A stretch of 41,882 nt of DNA from Phycisphaerae bacterium (lineage in GTDB: Bacteria; Planctomycetota; Phycisphaerae; Sedimentisphaerales; Anaerohalosphaeraceae): NCBI GenBank assembly GCA_021736615.1, contig JAIPFN010000012.1, positions 1-41,882 of the forward strand, given 5' to 3'. Below the pieces are notes generated by a model. It searched no databases. It saw nothing but the letters and a program-made list of their open reading frames with translations, and was not told the origin of the DNA. Positions 1 through 6,191 of this stretch are shown one piece after another. The translations under genes were made by a program, and so were the position numbers. The number at the start of each line of letters is the position of its first letter. The stretch's first letter is position 1.

Positions 1-246
1 GTTGAAATTGACGCCAGTCTTACAGCCAGCGTCGATGAAGCAAAGGGCAGGATCGTTTGCCCATGGCCGCACCCGGCAAGTTTCTATAAAAGGCTGACAA
101 CCATAACAGATGCCGAATCAGGCGAGCAGATCACCTGGTCCGATCTTAATATTCATATGATTGCAGAGCACGGTTTCTTTGAAGGACGAGGTTCGGAAAT
201 GCGGGTCGAACCGGAAAAACTGATCAGGCTTCTGTTTTGCAGATAA
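1..246 (+). CDS. 3' end of an unidentified protein (81 residues visible)
   Basis: An open frame enters from the left edge and stops at TAA 244-246, 42 bases before zwf on the same strand. The visible tail is rich in aromatic and acidic residues (WPHPASFYKR, QITWSDLN, HGFFEGRG) and ends in a basic hydrophobic stretch (EKLIRLLFCR). It has no membrane segment and no motif I recognise. The short gap and shared strand suggest cotranscription with zwf, so a link to sugar-phosphate metabolism is possible but only inferred from position. The coding call rests on the uninterrupted frame and on codon use like that of zwf. Confidence 0.7.
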   Translation, partial: VEIDASLTASVDEAKGRIVCPWPHPASFYKRLTTITDAESGEQITWSDLNIHMIAEHGFFEGRGSEMRVEPEKLIRLLFCR

Positions 247-288
247 GCAAAAATTATAGAAAAACGTTCACAGGAAAGGAGTATTACG

Positions 289-1839
289 ATGCCGGAAATT
301 TACCCTTCGGTTGACAAGCAGGAGATGATCTGTGCAGAACTGCCCGGCCACCCCTGCGGACTTGTCGTTTTTGGTGCGTCGGGAGACCTTACCCGCCGGA
401 AAATAATTAACAGTCTTTTCCAGCTTTTCGTACGAGGCCTGCTTTCCAAAAAGTTTTATTTCCTCGGCTGCGGAAGAAAGGAATTTTCAGACGAAGAATA
501 CAGAACTATCGTAGAGAAATCTATCGAAAGGGATCGAGCCTCCGACGCCCAGGTAGCCGAATTCCTCAAGCTCTTTCATTTTATTACAGGCAGTTATGAT
601 GACCCGGATTATTATATTTCGATAAAAAAACGCCTCGCAGAACTTGACCAGGCCCACTCCGTTCCCGGCTGCCGGATATTCTATCTATCCGTACCCCCTT
701 CTCTTTATGGCAACATCGCCGCAAATCTCGGTGCCGCTTCGCTTTCGCATACCAATTCGCCCTGCTGTGAACTGCAGCCCAGACTCATCGTAGAAAAGCC
801 TTTCGGCCGTGATCTGAAAAGTGCCGCAGAGCTTAATAAAAGCATCAGCGACCATTTTGACGAATCGCAGATATACCGCATCGACCATTACCTCGGCAAA
901 GAGACGGTGCAGAATATTTTGATGTTCCGGTTTGCAAACGCCATCTTCGAGCCGCTCTGGAACCGCAATTACATCGACAATGTTCAAATCACCATCGCCG
1001 AATCCCTCGGCGTCGGAGACCGCGCCGGTTACTACGACAAGTCCGGCGCTCTGCGTGACATGTTCCAGAATCACATGCTTGGCATGCTTTCGCTAGTTGC
1101 CATGGAGGCCCCTACTTCTTTTGACGCCGACCGCGTGCGCAGTGAGAAGGTCCGCCTGCTGCGATCGATAAGACCCATTAAACCGGAAGATGTCGACAAA
1201 ACAATAGTCCGCGCCCGCTACACCGCAGGTAAACTCGGCCAGGAAAAGCTCCGAGGATATTTGCAGGAAAATGGCGTCGCACCAGATTCAACAACTGAAA
1301 CCTTTGTCGCCGCGAAATTGTTCATCGATAACTGGCGTTGGAAGGATGTTCCGTTTTATCTTAGAACGGGTAAGCGGCTTGACAAACGCGTTACGGAAAT
1401 CGCGATAACCTTCAAGAGCGTCCCCCATTCGATGTTCGCTTCGGTAGGCCTCGACGAAATGCCCCCAAATATCCTGGTCATGAAAATCCAGCCTAACGAA
1501 GGGATACGCCTCAGCTTCCAGGCCAAGCGCCCCGGTTCAAAGGCTTGTATGAGTACGATTACGATGAACTTTGATTACAGCGATGTTTTCCAGGCCAACC
1601 CGCCCGAGGCTTATCAGCGGCTGCTCCTTGACAGTATGGTAGGCGACCAGACCCTCTTTACACGTCAGGACGACGTGGAATTGTCATGGTCACTGATACA
1701 GCCGGTTATCGACCGGTGGGAAAATAACAGTTCCGGACTTTGCAGCTACCCGGCAGGAGACGGATCTGAAACCTTTGAAGCTGCCGACAAATTGATCGCC
1801 GCAGACTCCAGAACGTGGAGAAAGCTTTCGGAAATGTAA
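289..1839 (+). CDS. zwf: Glucose-6-phosphate 1-dehydrogenase
   Basis: Oxidises glucose 6-phosphate to 6-phosphogluconolactone with reduction of NAD(P)+, the entry step of the oxidative pentose phosphate (or Entner-Doudoroff) route in the cytosol. The 516-residue length is normal for the family. The dinucleotide-binding motif [10 protein letters not shown] starts at residue 29. The catalytic signature RIDHYLGKE spans residues 197-205, with Asp199 and His200 as the expected catalytic dyad and Lys204 contacting substrate. A substrate-site EKPFGRDL motif lies before it. The ATG follows a strong ribosome binding site (AGGAAAGGAG, six bases away). An imperfect hairpin follows the stop. Nothing is truncated. 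Confidence 0.97.
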   Translation: MPEIYPSVDKQEMICAELPGHPCGLVVFGASGDLTRRKIINSLFQLFVRGLLSKKFYFLGCGRKEFSDEEYRTIVEKSIERDRASDAQVAEFLKLFHFITGSYDDPDYYISIKKRLAELDQAHSVPGCRIFYLSVPPSLYGNIAANLGAASLSHTNSPCCELQPRLIVEKPFGRDLKSAAELNKSISDHFDESQIYRIDHYLGKETVQNILMFRFANAIFEPLWNRNYIDNVQITIAESLGVGDRAGYYDKSGALRDMFQNHMLGMLSLVAMEAPTSFDADRVRSEKVRLLRSIRPIKPEDVDKTIVRARYTAGKLGQEKLRGYLQENGVAPDSTTETFVAAKLFIDNWRWKDVPFYLRTGKRLDKRVTEIAITFKSVPHSMFASVGLDEMPPNILVMKIQPNEGIRLSFQAKRPGSKACMSTITMNFDYSDVFQANPPEAYQRLLLDSMVGDQTLFTRQDDVELSWSLIQPVIDRWENNSSGLCSYPAGDGSETFEAADKLIAADSRTWRKLSEM

Positions 1840-1843
1840 ATTA

Positions 1844-1875
1844 TTTACTTGTGTTAATTCGACGACACGAGTAAA
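1844..1875 (+). terminator. Hairpin 3' of zwf
   Basis: TTTACTTGTGT (1844-1854) pairs with ACACGAGTAAA (1865-1875) over 11 pairs with a single G-T wobble and a 10-base loop, starting four bases after the zwf stop codon. Only an A-rich stretch follows, not a U-tract, so it is a weak terminator or an mRNA 3'-end stabiliser. Confidence 0.45.
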
Positions 1876-1935
1876 GTGAAAAATTGTTCATGGAAGTAAT
1901 TTAATGTAATGTAACTTTTATTAAGGAGAATAAGA

Positions 1936-2070
1936 ATGACCAGGAAAATTATTGCGTTGTGCTTAGTATTGGTGGCGGTATCGGCAGCTTTTACCGGCTG
2001 TAAGGACAAAGAACCTGAAAAACCTAAGGTTCCGGCAATTCCGGAAGTTCCGGAAATCCCGACTGAATAA
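1936..2070 (+). CDS. Very small lipoprotein (44 aa)
   Basis: A 44-residue frame with ATG at 1936 and TAA at 2068-2070, preceded by a good ribosome binding site (TTAAGGAGAATAAG). The N-terminus is a short basic start (MTRKII) and a hydrophobic stretch ending in a lipobox (FTGC, Cys22), so the mature lipopeptide would be only about 23 residues. It consists of a charged KDKEPEKPK segment and a proline/valine repeat (VPAIPEVPEIP). It resembles the N-terminal third of the next gene (lipobox, then KKDKP and proline-rich linker). It may be a structural lipopeptide or a duplicated remnant of its neighbour. No function is recognised. Confidence 0.65.
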   Translation: MTRKIIALCLVLVAVSAAFTGCKDKEPEKPKVPAIPEVPEIPTE

Positions 2071-2082
2071 ACAGCTAAGGCC

Positions 2083-2119
2083 CATGCCGGCTATCCGCCA
2101 ATAGGTAATAGCCGGCATG
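2083..2119 (+). terminator. Perfect 12-bp stem-loop after the 44-aa lipoprotein
   Basis: CATGCCGGCTAT (2083-2094) and ATAGCCGGCATG (2108-2119) are perfect complements around a 13-base loop, 12 bases after the stop. No T-run follows on the + strand, so it is either a factor-dependent terminator or an mRNA-stabilising or dispersed palindrome rather than a classical intrinsic terminator. Confidence 0.5.
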
Positions 2120-2194
2120 CGGCCAGGACTACAAACGATGCTCAATCTCACCGCAAGCTGTTTCGGGAATTAAATTTTAATGAAGGGTATTGAT

Positions 2195-2647
2195 ATGAAT
2201 AAGAAGATTTTAATTTTGGGTATATTGGCTTCCGCATTTTTTATCACTCTTGGCTTAGGCGGGTGCAAGAAGGACAAACCTGCCGATACCCCAAAGCCTC
2301 CAGAGGTAAAAGTTACTCTAGAACCAGCAATCGTTCCCGAACTAACAGACGAGACGGATAAGACCGTACAACCCGAGCCTGCGGCACCCAAGGCTGTCGA
2401 AGATATGTTGAAAAATGCCGCTCCTGATAACCCCGAATTAGCCGAACTTGTTGCAAAAATGCTTGCAGAAGCCGAAAAAAACAGGACCGTTCAGACTGTA
2501 TGTCCCGTTATGGGAAGCCCCATCGACAAAGAAATCTTCGTCGATTACCAGGGCAAAAGAGTCTTTTTCTGCTGCCCAGCCTGTAAAGACAAGTTCAATG
2601 CCGACCCTCAAAAGTACCTGGAAAAGCTGCCGCAATTTAAAAAATAG
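2195..2647 (+). CDS. Lipoprotein with C-terminal YHS metal-binding domain
   Basis: A 150-residue protein starting at ATG 2195, which has GAAGGG upstream; an in-frame ATG at 2180 has none. The signal peptide ends in a lipobox LGGC with the lipidated cysteine at residue 24. A Pro/Glu-rich linker (about 28-70) and a short helix lead to a YHS-type domain (about 100-150): CPVMGSPI with Cys103, then FFCCPACKDKF with Cys126, Cys127 and Cys130, then PQKYL. YHS domains of this kind are known from heavy-metal-handling proteins such as copper ATPases, where the cysteines bind metal. An outer-envelope metal chaperone or scavenger is the likely role. It sits upstream of a siroheme protein, a ferritin-like protein and Ni-SOD, which fits metal and redox handling. 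Confidence 0.85.
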   Translation: MNKKILILGILASAFFITLGLGGCKKDKPADTPKPPEVKVTLEPAIVPELTDETDKTVQPEPAAPKAVEDMLKNAAPDNPELAELVAKMLAEAEKNRTVQTVCPVMGSPIDKEIFVDYQGKRVFFCCPACKDKFNADPQKYLEKLPQFKK

Positions 2648-2748
2648 TCAATATATGCCCGTTTTTGCTGGCATCGACCAAAGCAATCCGGTATTATTAA
2701 GCCCTTTACTAAGCAAATGAAAATCTGTAATTGTGAAGGGATAATAAT

Positions 2749-3408
2749 ATGTTACAAGATGGCGAAAAAGGCGTAATTATTCAACGTGACAAACAGACTT
2801 ACGCGGTTGCTCCGCATTTTCCATGCGGTGTTGTTACTCCGGATAATCTTCGTAATATTGCAGACGTTGCCGAAAAATACGATCACACCGCATTGAAACT
2901 TACCAGTGCCGCCAGGATCGCAATCGTCGGTCTAAAGGAAGAAGACATTGACAACGTATGGCAAGACCTGCATAGCTCCCCCGGTGCTGCCGTCGGATTG
3001 TGCGTACGCAGCGTCAAGGCCTGTCCCGGCACGACTTTTTGCAAACGCGGTTTGCAGGACAGTCTAGGCGTAGGCATGAAACTTGACGAAAAATTCCACG
3101 GAATGGAGGTTCCCGGAAAACTTAAGATGGGCGTTAGCGGCTGCCCAAATCAGTGCGCAGAAACCTGCATTAAGGACATCGGCCTCGTCGGTCTAAAGAA
3201 CGGATGGAAAGTCTTTGTCGGCGGCAACGGCGGCGGAAAACCAAGACTCGCCGTTGAGATCGCAAAAGATCTTACCACAGAAGATGCTCTCGCCCTGGTC
3301 GACAAGATCATCGAATATTTCAAAGAAAACTCCAATGGTCGCCAAAGACTCGGTGCGATGCTCGAAAAAACCGGTTTTGACCAGTTCAAAGCCGCAGTCC
3401 TCGGCTAA
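2749..3408 (+). CDS. Small siroheme/[4Fe-4S] sulfite (nitrite) reductase-like protein
   Basis: A 219-residue protein of the low-molecular-weight assimilatory sulfite reductase type known from Desulfovibrio. It has an N-terminal ferredoxin-like half domain (about 15-75, with FPCGVVTPDNLR) and a siroheme-[4Fe-4S] domain. The Cys-x5-Cys (Cys92, Cys98) and Cys-x3-Cys (Cys132, Cys136) ligands in ACPGTTFCKRG and SGCPNQCAETC are intact, so it should bind the coupled siroheme-cluster. Likely reaction: six-electron reduction of sulfite to sulfide, or nitrite to ammonia, in the cytosol; the choice cannot be read from sequence. A GAAGGG site precedes the ATG. A second, shortened paralogue lies at 4699-5250. 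Confidence 0.88.
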   Translation: MLQDGEKGVIIQRDKQTYAVAPHFPCGVVTPDNLRNIADVAEKYDHTALKLTSAARIAIVGLKEEDIDNVWQDLHSSPGAAVGLCVRSVKACPGTTFCKRGLQDSLGVGMKLDEKFHGMEVPGKLKMGVSGCPNQCAETCIKDIGLVGLKNGWKVFVGGNGGGKPRLAVEIAKDLTTEDALALVDKIIEYFKENSNGRQRLGAMLEKTGFDQFKAAVLG

Positions 3409-3550
3409 CAGACAGCATCTATCCCGAATCTATTTCCAATCATTTTTACATTTCTCGAATGTATTCTTATATCCTGCTGCGCTTTTGCCGATAATATTCT
3501 TTGTACCTGTGGGAGTATTATTTAATATTGACGTTAAAATAAAATAGCTT

Positions 3551-3629
3551 CGGCCGTAAGGCCGTTTCCAAAAATAATCAATCATAAATAATAAACAATA
3601 AATCTCAAACTGTCTAAAAGACAGTTTGA
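3551..3629. repeat. Two-hairpin intergenic element, copy 1
   Basis: Hairpin A is CGGCC-GTAA-GGCCG (3551-3564), followed by TTTCC and about 40 AT-rich bases. Hairpin B (3605-3629) has 11-bp perfect arms, TCAAACTGTCT and AGACAGTTTGA, around an AAA loop. The order and sequence resemble 24615-24683: the same GGCCGTTTCC, an AATAATCA-containing spacer and a B hairpin of the same size. It occupies the gap between the siroheme protein and the ferritin-like gene, 16 bases before the latter's start, so it may also affect that gene's expression. Confidence 0.6.
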
Positions 3630-3645
3630 AAAATGGGGGGACACA

Positions 3646-4134
3646 ATGGATATTCTTGAATTTGCACTGGAGAAGGAACGGCTCAGCCGCGAATATTATC
3701 AGCAGCTTGCAGCCAAAATAGAAAATGTAGGATTACATAACATACTGCAGATGCTTGCCGACGAAGAGTCAAACCACTGCCACGTAATCAAGAGCATGAG
3801 AAGCCATATACCCGCCCAATTGACAAAGACAAATGTCCTTAGAGAAGCAAAAGACATTTTCAGCAGGATCAAAAAGTCCGTCGATCAATTCGATTTCAGC
3901 ATAAGCGAGGCCCAGCTTTACCGCGAGGCAAGGGACAAAGAGCAAAAAAGCATGGAGTTTTACCGGCAAAAGGCACAGGAGGTAGAAGATGAGGCCCAAA
4001 AGAAAATTTTCCTTAAACTTGCCGACCAGGAACAGAAACATTTGAAAGTGATCGATAATATATGCGAGTTTGTCGAGGCACCCCAGTGCTACCTCGAAAA
4101 TGCAGAATTCGTTCACGCAGCAGATGATTTCTAG
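3646..4134 (+). CDS. Ferritin-like di-iron (rubrerythrin-family) protein
   Basis: A 162-residue four-helix-bundle protein. The two halves each carry the E-x2-H motif of rubrerythrin-like di-iron sites: Glu41-Ser-Asn-His44 and Glu129-Gln-Lys-His132. Additional helix glutamates lie in KERLSREYY (about 10-18) and DKEQKSMEFY (about 97-106). There is no C-terminal rubredoxin domain. Expected role: peroxide reduction or iron handling in the cytoplasm of an anaerobe or microaerophile. A G-rich ribosome binding site and a strong hairpin lie just upstream. Only 33 bases separate it from the Ni-SOD gene, so cotranscription is likely and supports an oxidative-stress role. Confidence 0.85.
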   Translation: MDILEFALEKERLSREYYQQLAAKIENVGLHNILQMLADEESNHCHVIKSMRSHIPAQLTKTNVLREAKDIFSRIKKSVDQFDFSISEAQLYREARDKEQKSMEFYRQKAQEVEDEAQKKIFLKLADQEQKHLKVIDNICEFVEAPQCYLENAEFVHAADDF

Positions 4135-4167
4135 ACATTGGTGCATAACCCTAAAAGGAGGAATTCG

Positions 4168-4650
4168 ATGAGATTTATCAATAGAAAAAATGTTTTGCTT
4201 GTTTCTATAATGACATTGGCCGCCGCTGCTCCGCTCGTTTATTCGCATTGCCAGATTCCCTGCGGCATATACGATGATCCCGCACGCTTGAAAATGATTG
4301 ACGAGCATATTTCGACGATAGAAAAATCGATAGTCTCGATAAATCAACTTTCAGAAAAATCAAAACCAGATTACAACCAGATCGTCAGGTGGGTCGACAA
4401 CAAGGAAATCCACGCAGATGCCGCCAGTGATATTATAACGTACTATTTTTTAGCCCAGCGTATTAAGCCAGTCGACAAGAACGACCGCAAAGAATATGAC
4501 AAATATGTCAGAGAATTGATACTGCTCCATAAATTGATGATTCAATGCATGAAAACAAAGCAATCTGCCGATCCGGCAACAACAGCAGAAATGCGCACTT
4601 TGCTTGCCGAATTTAAGAAGGAATATCTCACGAATCACAAAGAATCCTAG
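4168..4650 (+). CDS. sodN: Nickel superoxide dismutase with N-terminal export signal
   Basis: Disproportionates superoxide to O2 and H2O2. ATG 4168 is chosen because AAAAGGAGG lies seven bases upstream; the frame opens earlier but without such a site. Residues 1-26 form a typical signal peptide (basic start, hydrophobic core, AAAAPLVYS end). Directly after it comes HCQIPCGIYDD, the Ni-hook signature HCxxPCGxY, so cleavage after Ser26 would make His27 the N-terminal residue and Cys28 and Cys32 the nickel thiolates. The remainder (about 125 residues) is helical, as expected of the Ni-SOD bundle. No separate SodX-type maturation protease is seen nearby; signal peptidase could supply maturation. 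The enzyme is probably extracytoplasmic. Total length is 160 residues. Confidence 0.92.
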   Translation: MRFINRKNVLLVSIMTLAAAAPLVYSHCQIPCGIYDDPARLKMIDEHISTIEKSIVSINQLSEKSKPDYNQIVRWVDNKEIHADAASDIITYYFLAQRIKPVDKNDRKEYDKYVRELILLHKLMIQCMKTKQSADPATTAEMRTLLAEFKKEYLTNHKES

Positions 4651-4698
4651 AGCCGAGTTTTACGAACACACTGAATCTCACTTAAATTTGGACAAATT

Positions 4699-5250
4699 AT
4701 GGTTATGTGTAACAAAAATATCTCTGATGATAATCAAGCGGTTCAATCCCCCAAATGCAGCCCCGCAGATAGAAAGACGGTTTCCGAAGCAGCAGCCGCT
4801 TTCGACAATCTGGATACTCCTGTCATCGCTCTGGTCAAAACATGCGGAGGAACTACATTCTGTCCGAAAGGAAAACAGGACAGCCTCGATTTAGGCTTGA
4901 TACTGGAAGAAAGATTGCATAATATATATCTTCCGGCTAAACTTTATATTGCTGTTTCCGGCTGTGAAAATCATTGTGTAGAGGTATGTGCCAAAGACAT
5001 CGGCATCATTGGAGCCGAAGAAGGCTGGGATATAATTGTCAGCGGAAATACACGCACCGGCACTAAGCATGCACGGTCACTTGCCAGGGGACTCTCAACG
5101 CCGCGGGTGATTGAGGTAGTTGACAAAATAGTTGCGTTATTCAGAACTGGTTATAAAAATAAGAAACAACTGTCAAAGTTGATCGAAAGAATTGGATTTG
5201 AAAATTTCAAAGCAAAAGTGCTCACCCAAAACAAACCGGCAAACAGATAA
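4699..5250 (+). CDS. Short siroheme/[4Fe-4S] protein, N-terminally reduced paralogue
   Basis: A 183-residue paralogue of the 2749-3408 protein. It keeps the siroheme-cluster ligands, Cys49-x5-Cys55 in CGGTTFCPKG and Cys89-x3-Cys93 in SGCENHCVEVC, and the C-terminal helices. The N-terminal ferredoxin-like half domain is missing and replaced by about 35 unrelated residues. That domain contributes substrate-binding basic residues in the family, so activity may be altered or lost; a siroheme carrier or sensor role is conceivable. Start is ATG 4699 or 4705; neither has a strong ribosome binding site. It follows sodN by 48 bases and overlaps the next gene by 59 bases. Confidence 0.8.
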   Translation: MVMCNKNISDDNQAVQSPKCSPADRKTVSEAAAAFDNLDTPVIALVKTCGGTTFCPKGKQDSLDLGLILEERLHNIYLPAKLYIAVSGCENHCVEVCAKDIGIIGAEEGWDIIVSGNTRTGTKHARSLARGLSTPRVIEVVDKIVALFRTGYKNKKQLSKLIERIGFENFKAKVLTQNKPANR

Positions 5251-6097
5251 ACTTGTCTCTGCACTCGATGCCCTTTACCAGAAATACAATCATCCCCAAT
5301 TCATAGGCGAAGACCCCCTTCAGTTCGTATACAAATATTCCGACCCTGCCGACATGGAGATCGCCGGTTTTTTCGCGTCGGCTTTGGCATACGGACGCGT
5401 CCAACAGATCAGTAAATCACTCGAAAAACTTTTCGCGATAATGGGCGATAGTCCCGCAGCTTTTGTCCGTCAGTTCAAACCGAACGACAGACGCAGACTC
5501 AGGGACTTTAAGCATCGTTTCAATACAGGCGGCGACATTGCAGACCTGACCGCCCTGCTCAAACAGGTAATAAACAAGCACGGCAGTATAGAGGAATATT
5601 TCCTCACCGGTTACAGTGATTCAGACGCCAGCATCCTCCCGGCCCTGACGAATTTTTGCGACGGGCTAACCGGCCTATACGCCCGCAGGCACGGCGGAAA
5701 CGTCAGCAAAGGTCTTATGTACCTTCTGGCAAACCCGACCCGCAAAAGTGCCTGCAAGAGGCTTAACCTGTTTTTGCGATGGATGGTTCGCGACGACGAT
5801 GTCGACGCCGGACTTTGGAAGTCCATAGACCCGGCCAAACTAATAGTCCCTGTCGATGTACACATGACAAGGCTTTGCGGAATTCTCGGCTTTCACAGCA
5901 GCAAAAACGTAACCTTAAAAACAGCAGTGGAAATTACCGAAAATTTTGCTAAAATAATACCTTCCGATCCGGTCAAATACGATTTCGCGCTCAGCCGAAT
6001 CGGAATAATAGAAAACTGTAACGGAAAAATTAACGACAAATGCCCGAAATGCCAGCTATACGAATACTGTCGCAATGTTGGCTTCCAGCCAACATAA
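5192..6097 (+). CDS. TIGR02757 / DUF2400 family protein
   Basis: A 301-residue protein with features of TIGR02757: opening ALDALYQKYNHP, GFFASALAYGR, LNLFLRWMVRDDDVD and the VDVHMTRLCGILG motif. The last resembles the Nth/MutY helix-hairpin-helix region (VDxHV.R). The C-terminus carries Cys276-x7-Cys284-x2-Cys287-x5-Cys293, close to the Cx6Cx2Cx5C iron-sulfur loop of endonuclease III-type glycosylases, so a DNA-related role with a [4Fe-4S] cluster is plausible but unproven. ATG 5192 lies inside the preceding gene, and no later in-frame start precedes the conserved region, suggesting translational coupling. The last seven codons fall in a palindrome that looks like a dispersed repeat. Confidence 0.85.
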   Translation: MDLKISKQKCSPKTNRQTDKLVSALDALYQKYNHPQFIGEDPLQFVYKYSDPADMEIAGFFASALAYGRVQQISKSLEKLFAIMGDSPAAFVRQFKPNDRRRLRDFKHRFNTGGDIADLTALLKQVINKHGSIEEYFLTGYSDSDASILPALTNFCDGLTGLYARRHGGNVSKGLMYLLANPTRKSACKRLNLFLRWMVRDDDVDAGLWKSIDPAKLIVPVDVHMTRLCGILGFHSSKNVTLKTAVEITENFAKIIPSDPVKYDFALSRIGIIENCNGKINDKCPKCQLYEYCRNVGFQPT

Positions 6098-6134
6098 ATA
6101 TTGGGCGGCACCTTCAAGCGAAGCTTGTGGGTGC
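6076..6134. repeat. Paired palindromes at the end of the DUF2400 gene
   Basis: TGTTGGC-TTCCA-GCCAACA (6076-6094) covers the last codons of the upstream gene. A second hairpin follows at 6108-6134: GCACC pairs with GGTGC and, inside it, CAAGC pairs with GCTTG around GAA. The peptide it would give (VGFQPT or, on the other strand, VGWKPT) is typical of dispersed palindromic repeats known in planctomycete genomes, recalled from general knowledge. Likely a mobile or dispersed palindrome that now ends one gene and fills the gap to the next. It could also act as terminator. Confidence 0.5.
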
Positions 6135-6191
6135 ATTGGGATCGGCAAGATGCCTGCTGAACATTTGGACAATACCAACAAAGGAACAATA

